Assembly (NCBI RefSeq): GCF_026213295.1
Contig: NC_079432.1
Coordinates: 9,009,892-9,073,891 of the forward strand
Direction: 5' to 3'
From: Gadus chalcogrammus
Taxonomy: Eukaryota; Chordata; Actinopteri; Gadiformes; Gadidae
DNA: 64,000 bases
In this document: piece after piece, positions 28,638-51,469 of the stretch
How the letters are laid out: every line of letters begins with the position of its first letter
Numbering within the stretch: position 1 is the stretch's first letter
Translations under genes and position numbers: made by a program
Notes under the pieces: model-generated
What the model saw: the letters and a program-made list of their open reading frames with translations, nothing else
Database searches by the model: none
What the model was told of the DNA's origin: nothing

Positions 28638-29104
28638 ATTGCGGTAGCAGACGTGGCAAGCGAGTGTGATCAAACTGTGCCTTCATCCCTCTTCCATCTC
28701 TCTCTTCCCTCTCTCATCAGCTGGAAGGCTTCGGCGGCAGGGTGCCCCAGATACATAAGCCCCCTCCCTCCCCCTCCTCTTCTCCCTTCTAGCGCATCGC
28801 TGCGGCCAACCGTCTGTGGAGCAATACTGACAACTACTGGCGGAAAACGGGTACTGCAGGTTCATGGATCTACAATACGATTGGTTTAGTATTTGGATAA
28901 AAATGTAGATATTTATATAATTATGCAATCATTATAAATAATTATATATTGGGTTTTTTTAATTCATTTATACACCTTTTTTCTGAAGAATACAAAACAT
29001 TGTTTTCCTTACATAATTTGACTCAGGTCGTGCCTGATGAAGAGTTTAAGCCAGATTTTGAGGCCGATATTTATTTAATCACAATTTCTCTCAGGGTGCA
29101 TGTT

Positions 29105-29105
<1 letters not shown>

Positions 29106-29144
<39 letters not shown>
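29106..29144. repeat. poly-C run of about 39
   Basis: Uninterrupted C homopolymer; the reported length is likely imprecise. Confidence 0.95.
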
Positions 29145-30234
29145 ACCACTCCTTCGATCTCACTAACGATCCCATTAGTTTAGTGTGTTCCTTACGCATA
29201 GGCTACATTTCGGTGATGAATAGTCTAGTCAGATGCTTCCCCATATATCTGATCCATTGACAGCTTCGGCTTGCCCCAACGGTATGTCTGAGTCAACAGC
29301 AGGCATGCATGCAGTATAGGAGAAGGCCAGTCATGGAATGGAAGGATGGAAGGAGAGGAGGAGGAGGAAGAAGCATCCATTAGTATAGATCCTGGATCAA
29401 TCCCCTGGTGTTAATCTACTGAGTGGCCCTCTGGCACAGAAGAGGGAGCAAAAGAGGTAGGGAGTGAAATGTTTGAACAGCGCAGCAGAGCAAGGAGCCA
29501 TTATCAAATAGGGCCAGCTCAGCTTCTTCTTTTGGGGGGGGGGATCTTTTCCAAAAAGAAATAAGAGCAAGTAAGCCTCTTTTCTGGGAGTCTGGGAACG
29601 TCCAGGCTACGGTTCAGTGGACTCTATAGGGGTGACTTTCAGTAGATTGTCAGGATGCAGTGGTACTCACAGAACACTACTGAAGAATACGCCCTGCGTG
29701 CGCAAACACAAACACACACTTGAAAACTACAGTTATATGCAAAGTAACAGCATGTACTTATTGTGGCATAAGCCTAAACCAACCCTATTTCACCTCTTCC
29801 TAACCGTAACAGTATCCGAATTTTGTAGTAACACTGTTCCATGTTGTTAATACATTTTGCAAGTAAAGAAGTAAAGAAAAAAAAAGAAATAAAGAACAAA
29901 TAAAGAAAAATTTAATTTGAATAAAATTGCTTAATTATATACATGATTTCAGTGTTTAATCGAAAGCCTTTGCCTTTCTATTTAGAAAGCAGACTTGAGC
30001 TGCATACAGTCGCTTAATACCGTTATGCCCCAAATGCAGCCTCATATTAATTCCTCTGTGGTGATGAGTCTGCAATTTGCATTTCCTAAAAATACATATG
30101 AACAGCAGGGCATGCCTCAATATAATAAAATCATATTTTTGTTCGTGGTGATCACAGAAGTGTGTGTGTGTGTGTGAGTGAGTGACTCAGATGAAAATAA
30201 AAGCGACTGTTTCCGTGTTTTACAAGTAAGGCTT

Positions 30235-32028
30235 CATATGACAAATATGAAGCTTTTATTATTCGTCCATGCATTGGCACAATGAAACATGTATTTCCCA
30301 ATCTCATTGGGAAAATCCACAGCAAAACTGAAACACAAACAGAAAAATATGTATTGATCTTTTGACAAATGCAAAGTAAAGATAAAATCCTTGCTAAAAA
30401 ACATTCAATAAAAATGTGACTTTACTGCTGAGGTTAGGGCGACACTCACTCGCGCATCTCTGACCTTTGACACCTTCGAGTTCAGGACATGAAGTCCCAA
30501 GCATCTTATATTCTTTAATACACGTAGAAGGGGTAATACTTTGAGCCGCACCTATGCACTGTCTGCAGGTAAACCAGAGAACTCCTTAAAAACAAACAAT
30601 ATCAAAACCATCATCCGCTTCATCACACACCACACACGTTTCTATTTACACATGCACTAACAGCTCATTCCCCTCCACAACAAAAAGAAAAACGTAGATC
30701 CAATTTAGGATCCATTCGGGGCCGACCGCATACAGCTCCCGCTTGATTTCCCTTCTCTCCTTGTACCCCGTAATTCACAAGTGCCATGGACCAGTCCGTG
30801 TTGATTACAGGTAGTGTACAGGTACACTGCGAGGTCTGCTGTGGGGTCGCCCATTGGTTGAAAAGTTGTGACGAGGCTCACAGAAGGAACCTCATTGGTT
30901 GAGACGAACACGGAGGGCCATGCAAGAGCTTCCTGGTTCTGCTCCCGGTACAACAAAATGTCTGTTTGTTCCAGCAAGATTTTAAGGACTAAAGCGCTTC
31001 TGTCTATTCCCAGAACAGGAACGGAGCGGCGGATGACTGCCGCGGTAAACTACACAAAGCAACAAAAAGTTCTGGAAATGGTTAGTGTAGACAAAAACAA
31101 TAGACAGCCATGGTATTTTCCAATGACCGCACTGAGGTTGAGTAAGGGTTTGGCAGAACATGAATACCACAGAAAGAGAGAAACAGCCAACCTTTAGCTG
31201 CTAAGGTTCATTAAAAATAAGCAAAGGGAGAGAATAGAGTATATAGTAAAGAAAGTTTCTAGCGTCAGAACGGTCTTGGTTTTTCTTCCCGTTTTCATGT
31301 CATCATACTAATGACAGTGACATTTGTGGCGTTCTAGTCTGTTATTTAAACACATTTACATAGACTTTTAACACAGATCAGCCCCTTTAGCATGTGCATG
31401 ATGAAGGTATGTAATATGGGTGGGGGCTGGAGAGGAAGGGGAAGAAGAAGGAGGATTGGATTAGAGAGCTACAATCGGGTAGTCTCACACAAATGGCATC
31501 ACTGCGCAACAGTAGGTTTCCTCACTCACACACTCTTTTCATTTGCTCAACTACCCGTTTTATCAACTCTTCAAGAACACACAACAGTACAACCTAAGGC
31601 CTGGCTGGGTTGATAGTTTAGTTAAAGTGTTTTTCCTTTCTTCCACGGATCGAGCCGCCATCTTCGTCTCAAAGAAGGCACTGTCCCCGAATCTGTCCCC
31701 GCACTTTCACAAACACGCCAGTCGGCTCGTTTTCCCCCCCCATTTTTGTCAAACGCAATCTTTTGTCTTCTACGATAGCAGCACTTTACGCTTCGCAGCA
31801 GCGCCTTGTTTACGCCACTTTGTGACCGCATCAGGGACGGTTAATACTATGACTATTATTATTCACATACGTACATATTTACAGCACACAAGACAGGAGA
31901 TCCGTTTCCTTGCTCACGGTGAGGAGAGGGTTAGGAAGGGGCAGGTTGGTGTCGGTAACGCTATGTGTGTATCGGTATGTGCGTTTGATTTCGACCTCCG
32001 TGCTGGGAGAGGTGGGGTCAGTCTGGCT
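30235..32028 (-). other. brms1l: brms1l 3'UTR (inferred)
   Basis: About 1.8 kb of mostly unique sequence lies 3' of the TAG at 32031-32029, with few repeats compared with the region beyond. An AATAAA on the - strand (30260-30255) is a plausible 3' end. ORFs inside it show no known protein. Confidence 0.5.
30255..30260 (-). terminator. brms1l: candidate polyadenylation signal of brms1l
   Basis: The - strand reads AATAAA here, within AATAATAAAAGC. Other A/T-rich hexamers nearer the stop are possible, so use of this one is inferred. Confidence 0.4.
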
Positions 32029-42122
<10,094 letters not shown>

Positions 42123-42330
42123 AACGGTATAGATTGCCGGTCTAAATGTTAATCGTTTTCGGAATTTCAACGGGGATTATTTGATTAATAATAACCCATC
42201 AACTACCCGGCTAGCCCCTACGACCACATCAACACAGCGGATACCGTATGCTGAAACATGGCTCCTCTTTCACCAATCGCAGACGTCTTTACTGGTGTTC
42301 GTCCAATTCGGGATCGCTGGTTGGCTCGGA

Positions 42331-42351
42331 GCTACATGGGACTTGTAGTTC
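42331..42351 (-). promoter_or_regulatory. brms1l: ZNF143-type site in the brms1l promoter region
   Basis: The - strand reads GAACTACAAGTCCCATGTAGC. This matches the ZNF143/THAP11 motif ACTACAANTCCCAGNNNGC except at one or two positions. It lies about 210 bp before the brms1l start codon, where the housekeeping promoter is expected. An inverted CCAAT-type motif, CCAATCGCAG, is nearby at about 42280. Confidence 0.55.
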
Positions 42352-43159
42352 TTAAGCTAAATTAGTTTGAAGACAAGTCTGTCTGGGGGGGTATCCTTGA
42401 ATAGGTCCATGGGGCAATCTGGCTCATATCCTACGTCAATGATCTGGATTTCTCCTTGCCTCGAGAATTGCCCCCTTCCTAAGTGGTTTGTATACAAACG
42501 TTATTGTAGGCTATATGTATATAATGTACTTTTTTTTTTATTATTATTCTTTTTTTTATTGCTAACGCTCTAAATAAAACCTAAAAAATTCTGCGCCATA
42601 AAAATATGAAACTATACCACTACGCTCTCAATTCGTTTAAATTCTTACGAACATAGCAATCAACGACGACACAACGTGCAATGGCGTAATCAAATAAAAT
42701 ATCACCATTAATCATGCATATGTTGTAGATTAGGCTTTCCGGTTTATCTAGCGTGGAGACACAATGGCAATCGATTTGTACACTTATACAAATATATAGG
42801 CCAGCCCAGAGAAGCGTTATTTTGAGCCGTTGTACCATACGCGAAACAGTTGGTGGGGGAGATGTAGTATTATTTTTTAAACGACAGAGGGCGATAAAGC
42901 CCCATTACTCGATGCAGAACATAAAGACACTAGACCTCAAACAACCCTTTATTTTAATGAACGTATAATGTTATAGCATATGATTATTATAATGCAAATT
43001 GTGTAGTTACATTTGTCTCAGAAATAACCTATATTTCCGTAACAATCCACCTAATCGAAAGCTGTAATTTATTATTGGTGTCAAATAGGTAGCCTACTGT
43101 AGGGACTTGTTCTTTACTTGTGGACTTGCCCTTCGACAGAGGGAAGTGATTGGCGCGTT

Positions 43160-43185
43160 CATGTAGAGACCAATGTCTCTACATG
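43160..43185. repeat. perfect 11-bp inverted repeat
   Basis: CATGTAGAGAC, loop CAAT, GTCTCTACATG. A second small palindrome, CTGCACAGATGTGCAG, follows about 10 bp later. Confidence 0.85.
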
Positions 43186-44119
43186 ACCAATTCTCTGCAC
43201 AGATGTGCAGAAAATTACCCATTTGTGCAATTCCTGCCTGAAGGTCGCATACTAAGCACCATGGAAAATAACTTCTTTCTGAAAACACAAGTGTAACAAA
43301 ATACTGTTGCCACAGTGGCATAATTAAAAGAAAACCTGGGAAATGCTTTGTTTGTACAGTACATAGCACACTGTTAACCTTATTTTCCAAATTGAGAATG
43401 TCGATCTTCACTTCTCTGATTTCTAAAAGTTACATAGGTCAGTAGATTCCCATCATTATCATGACCTGTTGAGGCTCATCCTCCCCCATAATGTCCTAGT
43501 AGCACAATGACCAGGTGGTTGGTTGCCCACTGCGCAGAGTCAACAATGGGACCAAATACAGGAACAGATAATCATGACAAGAATACAAGGTGTAAGAGGT
43601 GTCTAAAAATAAGATGGGTTTTTCGGAATTTGGAAAAGGGAACTTTTGAATAAATAACAGTGAATGTTGGAACAGTTACAAACTAACGTCTTGCATTTTA
43701 CATCCATCGTAATACACTTGTCGTATGATAAGGATTTAACTACCGTTTTAACTACCTAATCTCAATATACAACCATATTGTGTTACTTGCTAACGTTTTG
43801 CTGGTAGCTCTGATGCAAAACTACAAAACAACCAGAACCTTTGACCACTTAATGCACAGTGGTTCACTTGCTTCAGTCCGCCTGGTGTAAAGGGTGAACC
43901 TAGTGGCAAAGGGAATGACCTGAAATGTACTTGGGGTAGAACAGAGAAGGCACAGAAACAGGAACAGAAAGCGGTGATGACCAGGGGAAAGGGGCAGACA
44001 CAACCTACAGGAGATGAACCACAAGTGTGCATCATCATTGATTAGCTTAGTGTGCCGTATTTGGCACACATTTCACAAACAAGCACACACACTCACACAT
44101 ATTTTTACATATTTAAATT

Positions 44120-44262
44120 TTTAATTATCTTTATTTACTTTATCTTGTTTTGTTGCTTCTAAGTGACTGTTCAGGAACCAGGCCTAAGAATTTTACTCTT
44201 GTGTAATTGCACAATAAGATGTAATAAAAGTAACTCTGATTCTGATTCTGATCTGACAGGAA
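44120..44262 (+). mobile_element. probable LINE 3' end
   Basis: GTGTAATTGCACAATAAGATGTAATAAAAG followed by ACTCTGATTCTGATTCTGATC: an A/T-rich 3' end with a short 6-bp tail repeat, as in several fish non-LTR elements. The family is not assigned. Confidence 0.4.
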
Positions 44263-45224
44263 AAACCAAGGAACGACATGGCGTTGGGGTGCATGTTTGG
44301 CAAAGATTTATTGCCTTACTACACAACTAAGTAGTCACTTTGGCGAGACCTATAGACCTACCGTCATCTCAACAGTCAAACATGCGTGACAGGATAGTAG
44401 TTGCAGGTTAGAGCAGTAACAATTAAGGAGAGGGAGAGGGGGGAGGATTAACTGGTTCATTGTATAACTGTGATTGGGCAATGCTGTAACAGCCTGTTTG
44501 TTGACAGTATCATGGCAACAACGAGCCCTGTTTTATTGAGAGAGCATTGTAAAACGTAGGTAATACCCAGCAGATACGCAATTGTAGGGAATTGCATTTG
44601 GTCAGTAGAACAGTGGAAGATTAGCTTGTGTTTTTTTGTGTGATTGTGTGTATATTTGAGTGTTTGTCTTTCCACATGTTGGTGCGTATAAATCTGTGTG
44701 AGTGGATGTGTATGTAGGTATCACCTGCATTCTGAAACACGCCTCCATTTCTGTGGGCGCATGCTTTTTTTTGTTGCACAAATTCAGCATGAAACTAAAA
44801 GTAGATGACAAAGGCCAAAGGGGGGAGACAATCAGTGTGTTGCCCTCGGTTCCTAGGGTCTGAGTCAACACACCACCTCCCATGCACGGTTGCACTTCAG
44901 ACAGAGTGAAACAAGACCGAACAAGGTTGACCTAGCCTGCTGAATAACAAAGAGTGAGGCTCTCCATTGTAACAGAGCATGCAGGTGTCGCCATCCGTGT
45001 ACATGATTTGTCAAGTTAAAAGCTGTGCTTTCCCAAACGACTCTCCACTCAATTGGTTTCTGTTGAAAATGTGAATGAATTCACTTTGTGTCTTGCAAGG
45101 ACGGATTAACATGACCATGGGCCCCGGACACAAACCAGCAATGGACCCCTACCAACACGCAAATACACCAAACTGATAACTCATGCAATCCACAATCACA
45201 CACATTATAATGCAGCGTGCAGCC

Positions 45225-45227
<3 letters not shown>

Positions 45228-45284
<57 letters not shown>

Positions 45285-45289
45285 GAGAG

Positions 45290-45352
<63 letters not shown>

Positions 45353-45360
45353 GAGAGAGA
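45228..45360. repeat. (GA)n microsatellite
   Basis: About 65 GA units with rare GATA and GCGA interruptions. Confidence 0.97.
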
Positions 45361-45999
45361 TTACAACACGCAGCAGAATGTCCCTCCAATAGAATGTCCC
45401 TCGCATCCAAAGTTTGCTTTATTATGGCTGAGTCAATTGCCCCGATGCTGCTTATTCTCCTCATCAGTATGAGCATGTTGGACATATGATCTGGGCTCCT
45501 CTCTTGTTCGGAGATGCGGTGTGGATGTTTCCAGTCGCAAAACCCCTCCACAAACGCTTTTTTTTGTTTTGCAGGCGAGGCAGAATACATGGCCAGATGA
45601 TGGTGAATATAACAGCCATTCTCGCGTTGCGAGTTGTCTATTAGGCAGTTGGCTGCACAACATGTCATTTGTTAACGAACAAACCCGACCACCTAAACCA
45701 CAGTCTCTTGCAGATGCGGGATATTTCTCTTGTCTGTTCTGAAATGTCGAGGCCCCTCTTTCAATGAGAATGTTTTTTTGTTTTGTCACTAGCAACGTTT
45801 TCCCACAACGCAGAATCCTTGACTGTGTCACATCAGAGATAGTCAACGTTTTCATTTTTTTCGTCCTCAAAAATGTTGAGATGGATGGTGATTGTTGTAC
45901 CAGGGCAGTATCTTTAGTGTCTGTTGTATCATGACCCTACGGACTTCAGTGGGGGTTTCATTCCATCTGTGCACGATACCTTCTCAACAAGCAGGTGTT

Positions 46000-46184
46000 C
46001 GCCTGCAGCCAGAGGGGGCGCCAAAATACCAATTCCCCACACAATGTTATGTACTTCATTGAAAACCGCTACGTAGCGCCTTTTTTTTTTTTACTGCTCG
46101 TGGCGCCCCCCATGTGATTTGGCGCCCCCCACAAATATGGCGCCGGGCGTCTGCCTGGTTCGTCCGTGCCTAAAACCGCCACTG
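46000..46184. mobile_element. hAT-like transposon end
   Basis: GGCGCCCCCCAT, ATGGCGCCGGGCGTCTGCC and the terminus CTAAAACCGCCACTG at 46170-46184. As its reverse complement, CAGTGGCGGTTTTAG, this resembles hAT termini in fish. GGGGGCGCC near 46015 is inverted relative to GGCGCCCCCC near 46103. No partner end or target duplication was found, so the boundaries are uncertain. Confidence 0.45.
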
Positions 46185-47640
46185 GTGCTGCCAGAGCCTC
46201 GTCCCTCTCATCGGTTCTCATTCTCCTCGACCTGTCCGCAGCATTTGACACGGTGAACCACCAGATCCTCCTTGCCACTCTTGACGAACTTGGCATGGCT
46301 GAATCTGCTCTTTCCTGGTTCTCATCCTACCTGATGAACCGCACCTATCAAGTGACATGGAATGGCTCCTTGTCCAAACCTTGCACGCTTGAAACTGGTG
46401 TCCCTCAAGGCTCTGTACTGGGGCCTCTTCTGTTCTCCCTCTATACCAGATCTCTGGGCTCTGTAATTGCATCACACGGCTTTTCCTATCACTGCTATGC
46501 TGAGGACACTCAGCTATTTCTCTCTTTTCCCTCATCTGATAAAGCCCTGATTGCAACACGCATATCGGAATGTCTGGCGGACGTCAGCACCTGGACAACT
46601 GCCCATCACCTGAGGCTAAACCTCAACAAAACCGAGCTCCTCCTAATCCCAGAGAAAGATTGCCCACACATGGACTTACTGGTCACCGTTGAGAACATCA
46701 CTGTATGTCCTTCTCCAACTGCCAGAAACCTCGGTGTGGTATTGGACAATCAGTTATGCTGCACCGCAAACATCACTGCGGTGGCCCGATCCTGCAGATT
46801 TGCACTTTACAACATCCGCAGAATCCGGCCCTTCCTCACAAGGGAAGCAGCTCAGCTTCTAGTCCAATCACTGTTTATCTCCCGCCTCGACTACTGCAAC
46901 TCACTGCTGGCTGGACTTCCTGCCTCTGCGATTAAACCTTTGCAGCGCATCCAGAATGCGGCAGTGCGCCTCGTGTTCAACCTACCGAAGTTCTCCCATG
47001 TGACCCCCCTCTTCCGGGACCTCCACTGGCTCCCTCTAGTAGCTCGCATCAAATTTAAGACGATGGTACTGGCATACAAGGCAGTCGATGGAACTGCCCC
47101 TGCCTACCTCCAAGCATTGCTAAAGCCACACACCCCAGCTCGATCTCTCCGCTCAACTACCTCAGCTGGACGTCTGGTACCGCCATCGCTAAGAGCTAGC
47201 AAAGGCCGTTCAGCAAAGTCACAACTTTTCTCGGTTTTGGGACCTCAGTGGTGGAACGAGCTTCCTGCCGTTCTCAGGACCGCAGAGTCGCTCACTATCT
47301 TCCGAAAAAGACTCAAGACTCACCTGTTCAGAGTCCACCTCGACTCTGCATAGCCACCCTCCCCCTTCTGGCCACCATTGTACACTCTATTGTATTGTGT
47401 TGTATTGTATTATAGTACTTAACTGTGTAGCAACTGCAGTAGCTGCTATCATTGCTGTAACACAGGGAATTGGTTAGCCTAGCGATTGTTGTACTTGCAC
47501 TTGGTTCTATGAACATCCTTTCTGTATCGACAGCGATATATTGTTGCACTTCTTATGACAAATGTACTTATTGTAAGTCGCTTTGGATAAAAGCGTCTGC
47601 TAAATGCCCTAAATGTAAATGTAAATGTAAATTGTAACAT
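46185..47640 (+). mobile_element. 5'-truncated L2-clade LINE
   Basis: Contains the C-terminal part of ORF2 from reverse-transcriptase motif A onward, then about 280 bp of 3'UTR ending TAAGTCGCTTTGGATAAAAG, CGTCTGCTAAATG and a (TGTAAA)n tail. That tail is the hallmark of fish L2 elements and the SINEs that share it. There is no endonuclease domain, so the copy is 5'-truncated and cannot move by itself. It abuts the hAT-like end at 46184. Confidence 0.93.
46187..47353 (+). pseudogene. L2 LINE ORF2 fragment (reverse transcriptase), truncated
   Basis: An open frame of about 388 codons from [18 protein letters not shown] onward; the annotated-type ATG at 46166 lies outside the LINE. Visible motifs are [12 protein letters not shown] (motif A, catalytic Asp), [17 protein letters not shown] (motif B) and YAEDTQLF (motif C). 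Motif C is normally YADD, so the first catalytic Asp is Glu here. The frame continues through the thumb/connector to [10 protein letters not shown] and stop. No internal stop or frameshift is seen, so the insertion is fairly young although 5'-truncated and probably catalytically dead. Confidence 0.9.
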
Positions 47641-47694
47641 ATAAACATACACGTGCACACACATGCATAGTATGTTAGGTATCTATATGTATGC

Positions 47695-47697
<3 letters not shown>

Positions 47698-47779
<82 letters not shown>
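47698..47779. repeat. (CA)n microsatellite
   Basis: About 41 uninterrupted CA units shortly after the LINE tail. Confidence 0.97.
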
Positions 47780-47781
<2 letters not shown>

Positions 47782-48261
47782 ACACACCGCTACATGTGTT
47801 TAGATTGCATAGCAACCAAGTTACTTCCTTCTGTTAGCACAGTAGCAGAGTCGTTGAGAAAAGTAACAATTCCATGCCAAGAATAATTATGCAGTTATTC
47901 ATGTTGATAAAGGATCTCCCATTCCATTCTTAGTTCATACTGGGTGTGGAGAAATGTCGTAATTGGTCACAGTGACGTGTTTTACAAGCTATTTGATGTA
48001 ATGAAAGTATTAATGGGAACTGGTGTGTCGATGCCCTATAGATCACACACACCCCTCTAAGAAACCAGAAGATAATTATAGCATAAATAGCAGGGGGTGC
48101 TAGGCCATTGGATGAATATAATCACATTGACTTACTCTATGTATTTAGACACATATTGCAAACGAAATGGTCAATTTCAAGCAACCAAGGTTAAATACAT
48201 TGTAATATATATAATAGGTTATTGTTATTCTAATTTGGCTGGCATAATTACATCTCTTATG

Positions 48262-48345
48262 AACCTTTTATTTTACCTTTATTCAAACAGAAAGTCTCAT
48301 TGAGACTAGAAAGCATTTTAGAAGAGAGCCCTGTTTACATTTACA
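48262..48345. repeat. interspersed repeat end (AAAGTCTCATTGAGA type)
   Basis: TTTATTTTACCTTTATTCAAACAG, AAAGTCTCATTGAGACTAGAA and TTTTAGAAGAGAGCCCTG resemble a common fish interspersed repeat end with the same phrases. The family is not identified. Confidence 0.4.
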
Positions 48346-49386
48346 AAAAGTAAAAAAATTCATCCACAAATCAAAACAAAGATGAAGAAAAGCCTCCAAA
48401 CACATACACACAGAACGTAATACACTCAAGTCATCTGTGTCACAAAAAGGATGTTATTGTGTTTACCTAGTGCTTGCTCGATTGAAATACGCACGTTGGT
48501 GAAATAAGATATGATCAGCCCCTCACCTCAAAAGACTACAACCGCCCTGCAGAGCCCCAGTTGTTAAAGGAAATGAGCATGAGAAGCACAGAACCATAGG
48601 CATATAGTTTGCATTACGTGCTTGTGTGACGTAAACCATGTAGATTGTTCTGGATCTGTTGACACAGAAGTTGACCCAGAAGTGAAGTGATGTTGTGTTA
48701 AATTAGTGGCAGGGGAGTAAACAAAGGCAATATTTCCTCTGATAACCTTTTTCAGAAAAGTATTTAAAGATATAAACTACATTTCTATAACTTGTTTAGT
48801 ATTGGCACTATTGTGTAAGCAATAGCTTGGCACTATCTGGTGTCTTGTCATCATGTGGAACACATTGTAACATATGTTTTAAAAGGTGCTAATAAGATTT
48901 AAATAAAGATTATATTAATAATGGCTATTGTTATTATTATCCTTATTATTTCCTGCATAGGGGAAATATATGAGGATATTCAATAAAGAAAAATACATGC
49001 TGTTTGTGACCCACCCAACAGGTAGAGGGCAATATACAAAACTCAGAATGAACACTCAGTGGTTTCCCATTGGTAGGTCTCCATAGCAACGAGAAGTAAA
49101 CAGCAGGCATGTGACGACAAGAGGGCTGCGCAACTAGAAGATGCATTTTTGGTGTAAATTGTTAGGTGGAAGTTCCAGTATTTCCCATGCTGGCAAGTTT
49201 GAAAATTAGACCCTAAAATGTCCTATTAGTTAACTGAGACTCCGGTACTTTCTGTGTAATGGCTAGTGATTAAACAATGTCTGAAATCAAGAGACTGGAA
49301 ATGTGAACTGAAGGCTAAGGCATTAATTACACACACAATACAGGTGTTGATATATTAGGGGCCTGTTGTGGGTCTCTTTTCTTGTA

Positions 49387-49497
<111 letters not shown>

Positions 49498-51340
49498 CTA
49501 TATGCGTCCTTGTGCGTGCACGTGTGTGGTTATGTGGTTACCTGTGCGTGTGTGTGTGCGTACCTGCCAAAAAGGTTTGGTTGTTTGGATGTTCTTTCAG
49601 AATACGGTTGCTATGCAACGTCTTATCGAGGTAAACAAGGTGGCCCATTGGGGCTTTCAGTACAAAATGCCAGGGAGAGGCATTCAGGAAAGCACTGGCA
49701 CGCACCTTGCAATGAGGGCATGTTTCAATCATGTGATCTGAAGTTCCACAAAAGAAGTTCATGCCGCTTGGTTTTTCTCTTCTTGACAAACATTCTAGAA
49801 TAACCAAGTAGACCGTTGTTATTGTTCTTATTATGGTGAAAAATAACCAAGATGGCGGCTTTGAATGTGAAACCTTCCTTTATAGCTGAATGTTTCTAAG
49901 AGCTCCACAAAACAAAACAATATCTCGCTACTGCATTTCCCCACATCTCTAAATGGTACACAAGACTTCAAAGACTGCAAAGAGAAATACCAAAATATAA
50001 TAAATGCAAAAAGGAAACCATAAGCATAATTATTCTTTTTGCATTATTGTAATTGTATTGTCTCATTCAGTGCATTTATTGTTTACCTCTCTCTGTAAAT
50101 GGCAAGCTATACATATACTATATATGCCCGCAAAACCTTTCAAGCTGTGCAATAATTAGAGTCGGGAAATGCTAGGCTATGTGTGCAGCTCTGTTCCAGG
50201 TGGGTAAGTACACAGCCTGGTGTTTATGGAATGCACCCCGTTGGCTTCATAAGGGAGTATCCATTAGGACACCAAAGTATGTTACCCTCTGCCCTTGGTT
50301 CACGCCCCAGTGTCTAAACACTGTTGACTATATGCATAGAGGCTATACAACATACTGTACATACGATATGATGCACTTTATCATATGATACACTGTATAT
50401 TAAGGTCAGAGATAAACAGGGTTTGGGGTAAAGTAAATATAATTAACCTTGAGATTGGAATGAGGGATTATTTTAATTGCCCCCGTAAAATAAAGAGTAA
50501 ACTGCTGTATTCGCAGAGCCGGACGGATTTTATTCCATTGCAACATAGAAAAAATTAAGTATTTCCCGAAATTAAGCCTCAAACATATTGCAAGCGGTAA
50601 AAAAAAAGCTCATGTGAAAATACTTACATTTTCTGCCCTGACTGCTGCACATGCAGGGTATGACACATTATGACTCATGCATCTTCCTCAATCCCTTAGC
50701 ATTTTAATGGTAAAGGGCTTTGCCATCACCCATGATGTTGACGTATGCATTAACGTTTTTGAGTAAATGCGTCAGTCCAAATGGACTTTTATCTCAAAGT
50801 ATTTTTGAGTATTAGAGTTTAACGTGAAGGTGTATCATCATTACAGCAAAAACAAATCGAACCCTCTTTTTATGTTTAAAAATGAGAAAGTTAAAAAAAA
50901 GGCATGCATGCGGTTAACTGGTCCCATAGATAAAATTTATTCCGGGCTATTTCTGCATAATGTATTTGTATCGGTTGCAGTATGAAAGGTTCTGGAAATA
51001 GATTGAGAGGTGCAAAAAAATAAAGTATAAAAGTGAGAATACAGATAAATAAGTAATGCATGAGTGTGACTGCCACCTCTTAAAATGTGCCACTCTTTCA
51101 GCTAGCGGATGTGAGTATACATCTGAACTCAAAATGCAAGTCCCTGACTTTCCAGCTGGGACAAAAAATAAGTCCCCAAGTAGAAGGGAAATCAAGTCTG
51201 GGGTAATCTCACTCATTCATGTTCATTAGTACTCATTCATTAAAATATATCTGCCCCCGCCACCTCCACGACACACGGGTTTCTAGGTCCCCTTTGAGGG
51301 GGGAGGGGGGGGGGGTTTCACACAAAAAAATAAGTCAATT

Positions 51341-51350
51341 GGAATTCCCC
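51341..51350 (-). promoter_or_regulatory. nfkbia: NF-kappaB site of the nfkbia promoter
   Basis: GGAATTCCCC on +, so GGGGAATTCC on -, a full match to GGGRNWYYCC. It lies 21 bp before the TATA box and 120 bp before the start codon. NFKBIA transcription is known to be induced by NF-kappaB as negative feedback; this site supports the same loop here. Confidence 0.85.
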
Positions 51351-51370
51351 CAGGCTCCGCCCCTCGCAAC

Positions 51371-51378
51371 ATATAAAG
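51371..51378 (+). promoter_or_regulatory. nfkbia: TATA box of nfkbia
   Basis: ATATAAAG follows a GC-box-like CTCCGCCCCTC. Transcription is expected to start near 51400, giving a 5'UTR of about 70 nt. Confidence 0.75.
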
Positions 51379-51469
51379 CCTACGCGCCTCTCTCAACGAC
51401 ACATCATTCAGCCCTGGACTTTCGACTTGACGCATTTACTTTTAGCGTATGCTGCAGTCGCGACTCAAT

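Noticed and set aside
28949..29260. Hidden exon around QVVPDEEFKPDFEADIYL
   Set aside because: It looks protein-like briefly but runs into a 39-nt poly-C and has no matching splice partner or family resemblance that I recognise.
51449..51469. Upstream in-frame ATG of nfkbia as the start
   Set aside because: Its context is weak, and the ATG at 51470 has A at -3 and G at +4 and gives a conventional IkappaB-alpha N-terminus. It remains possible.
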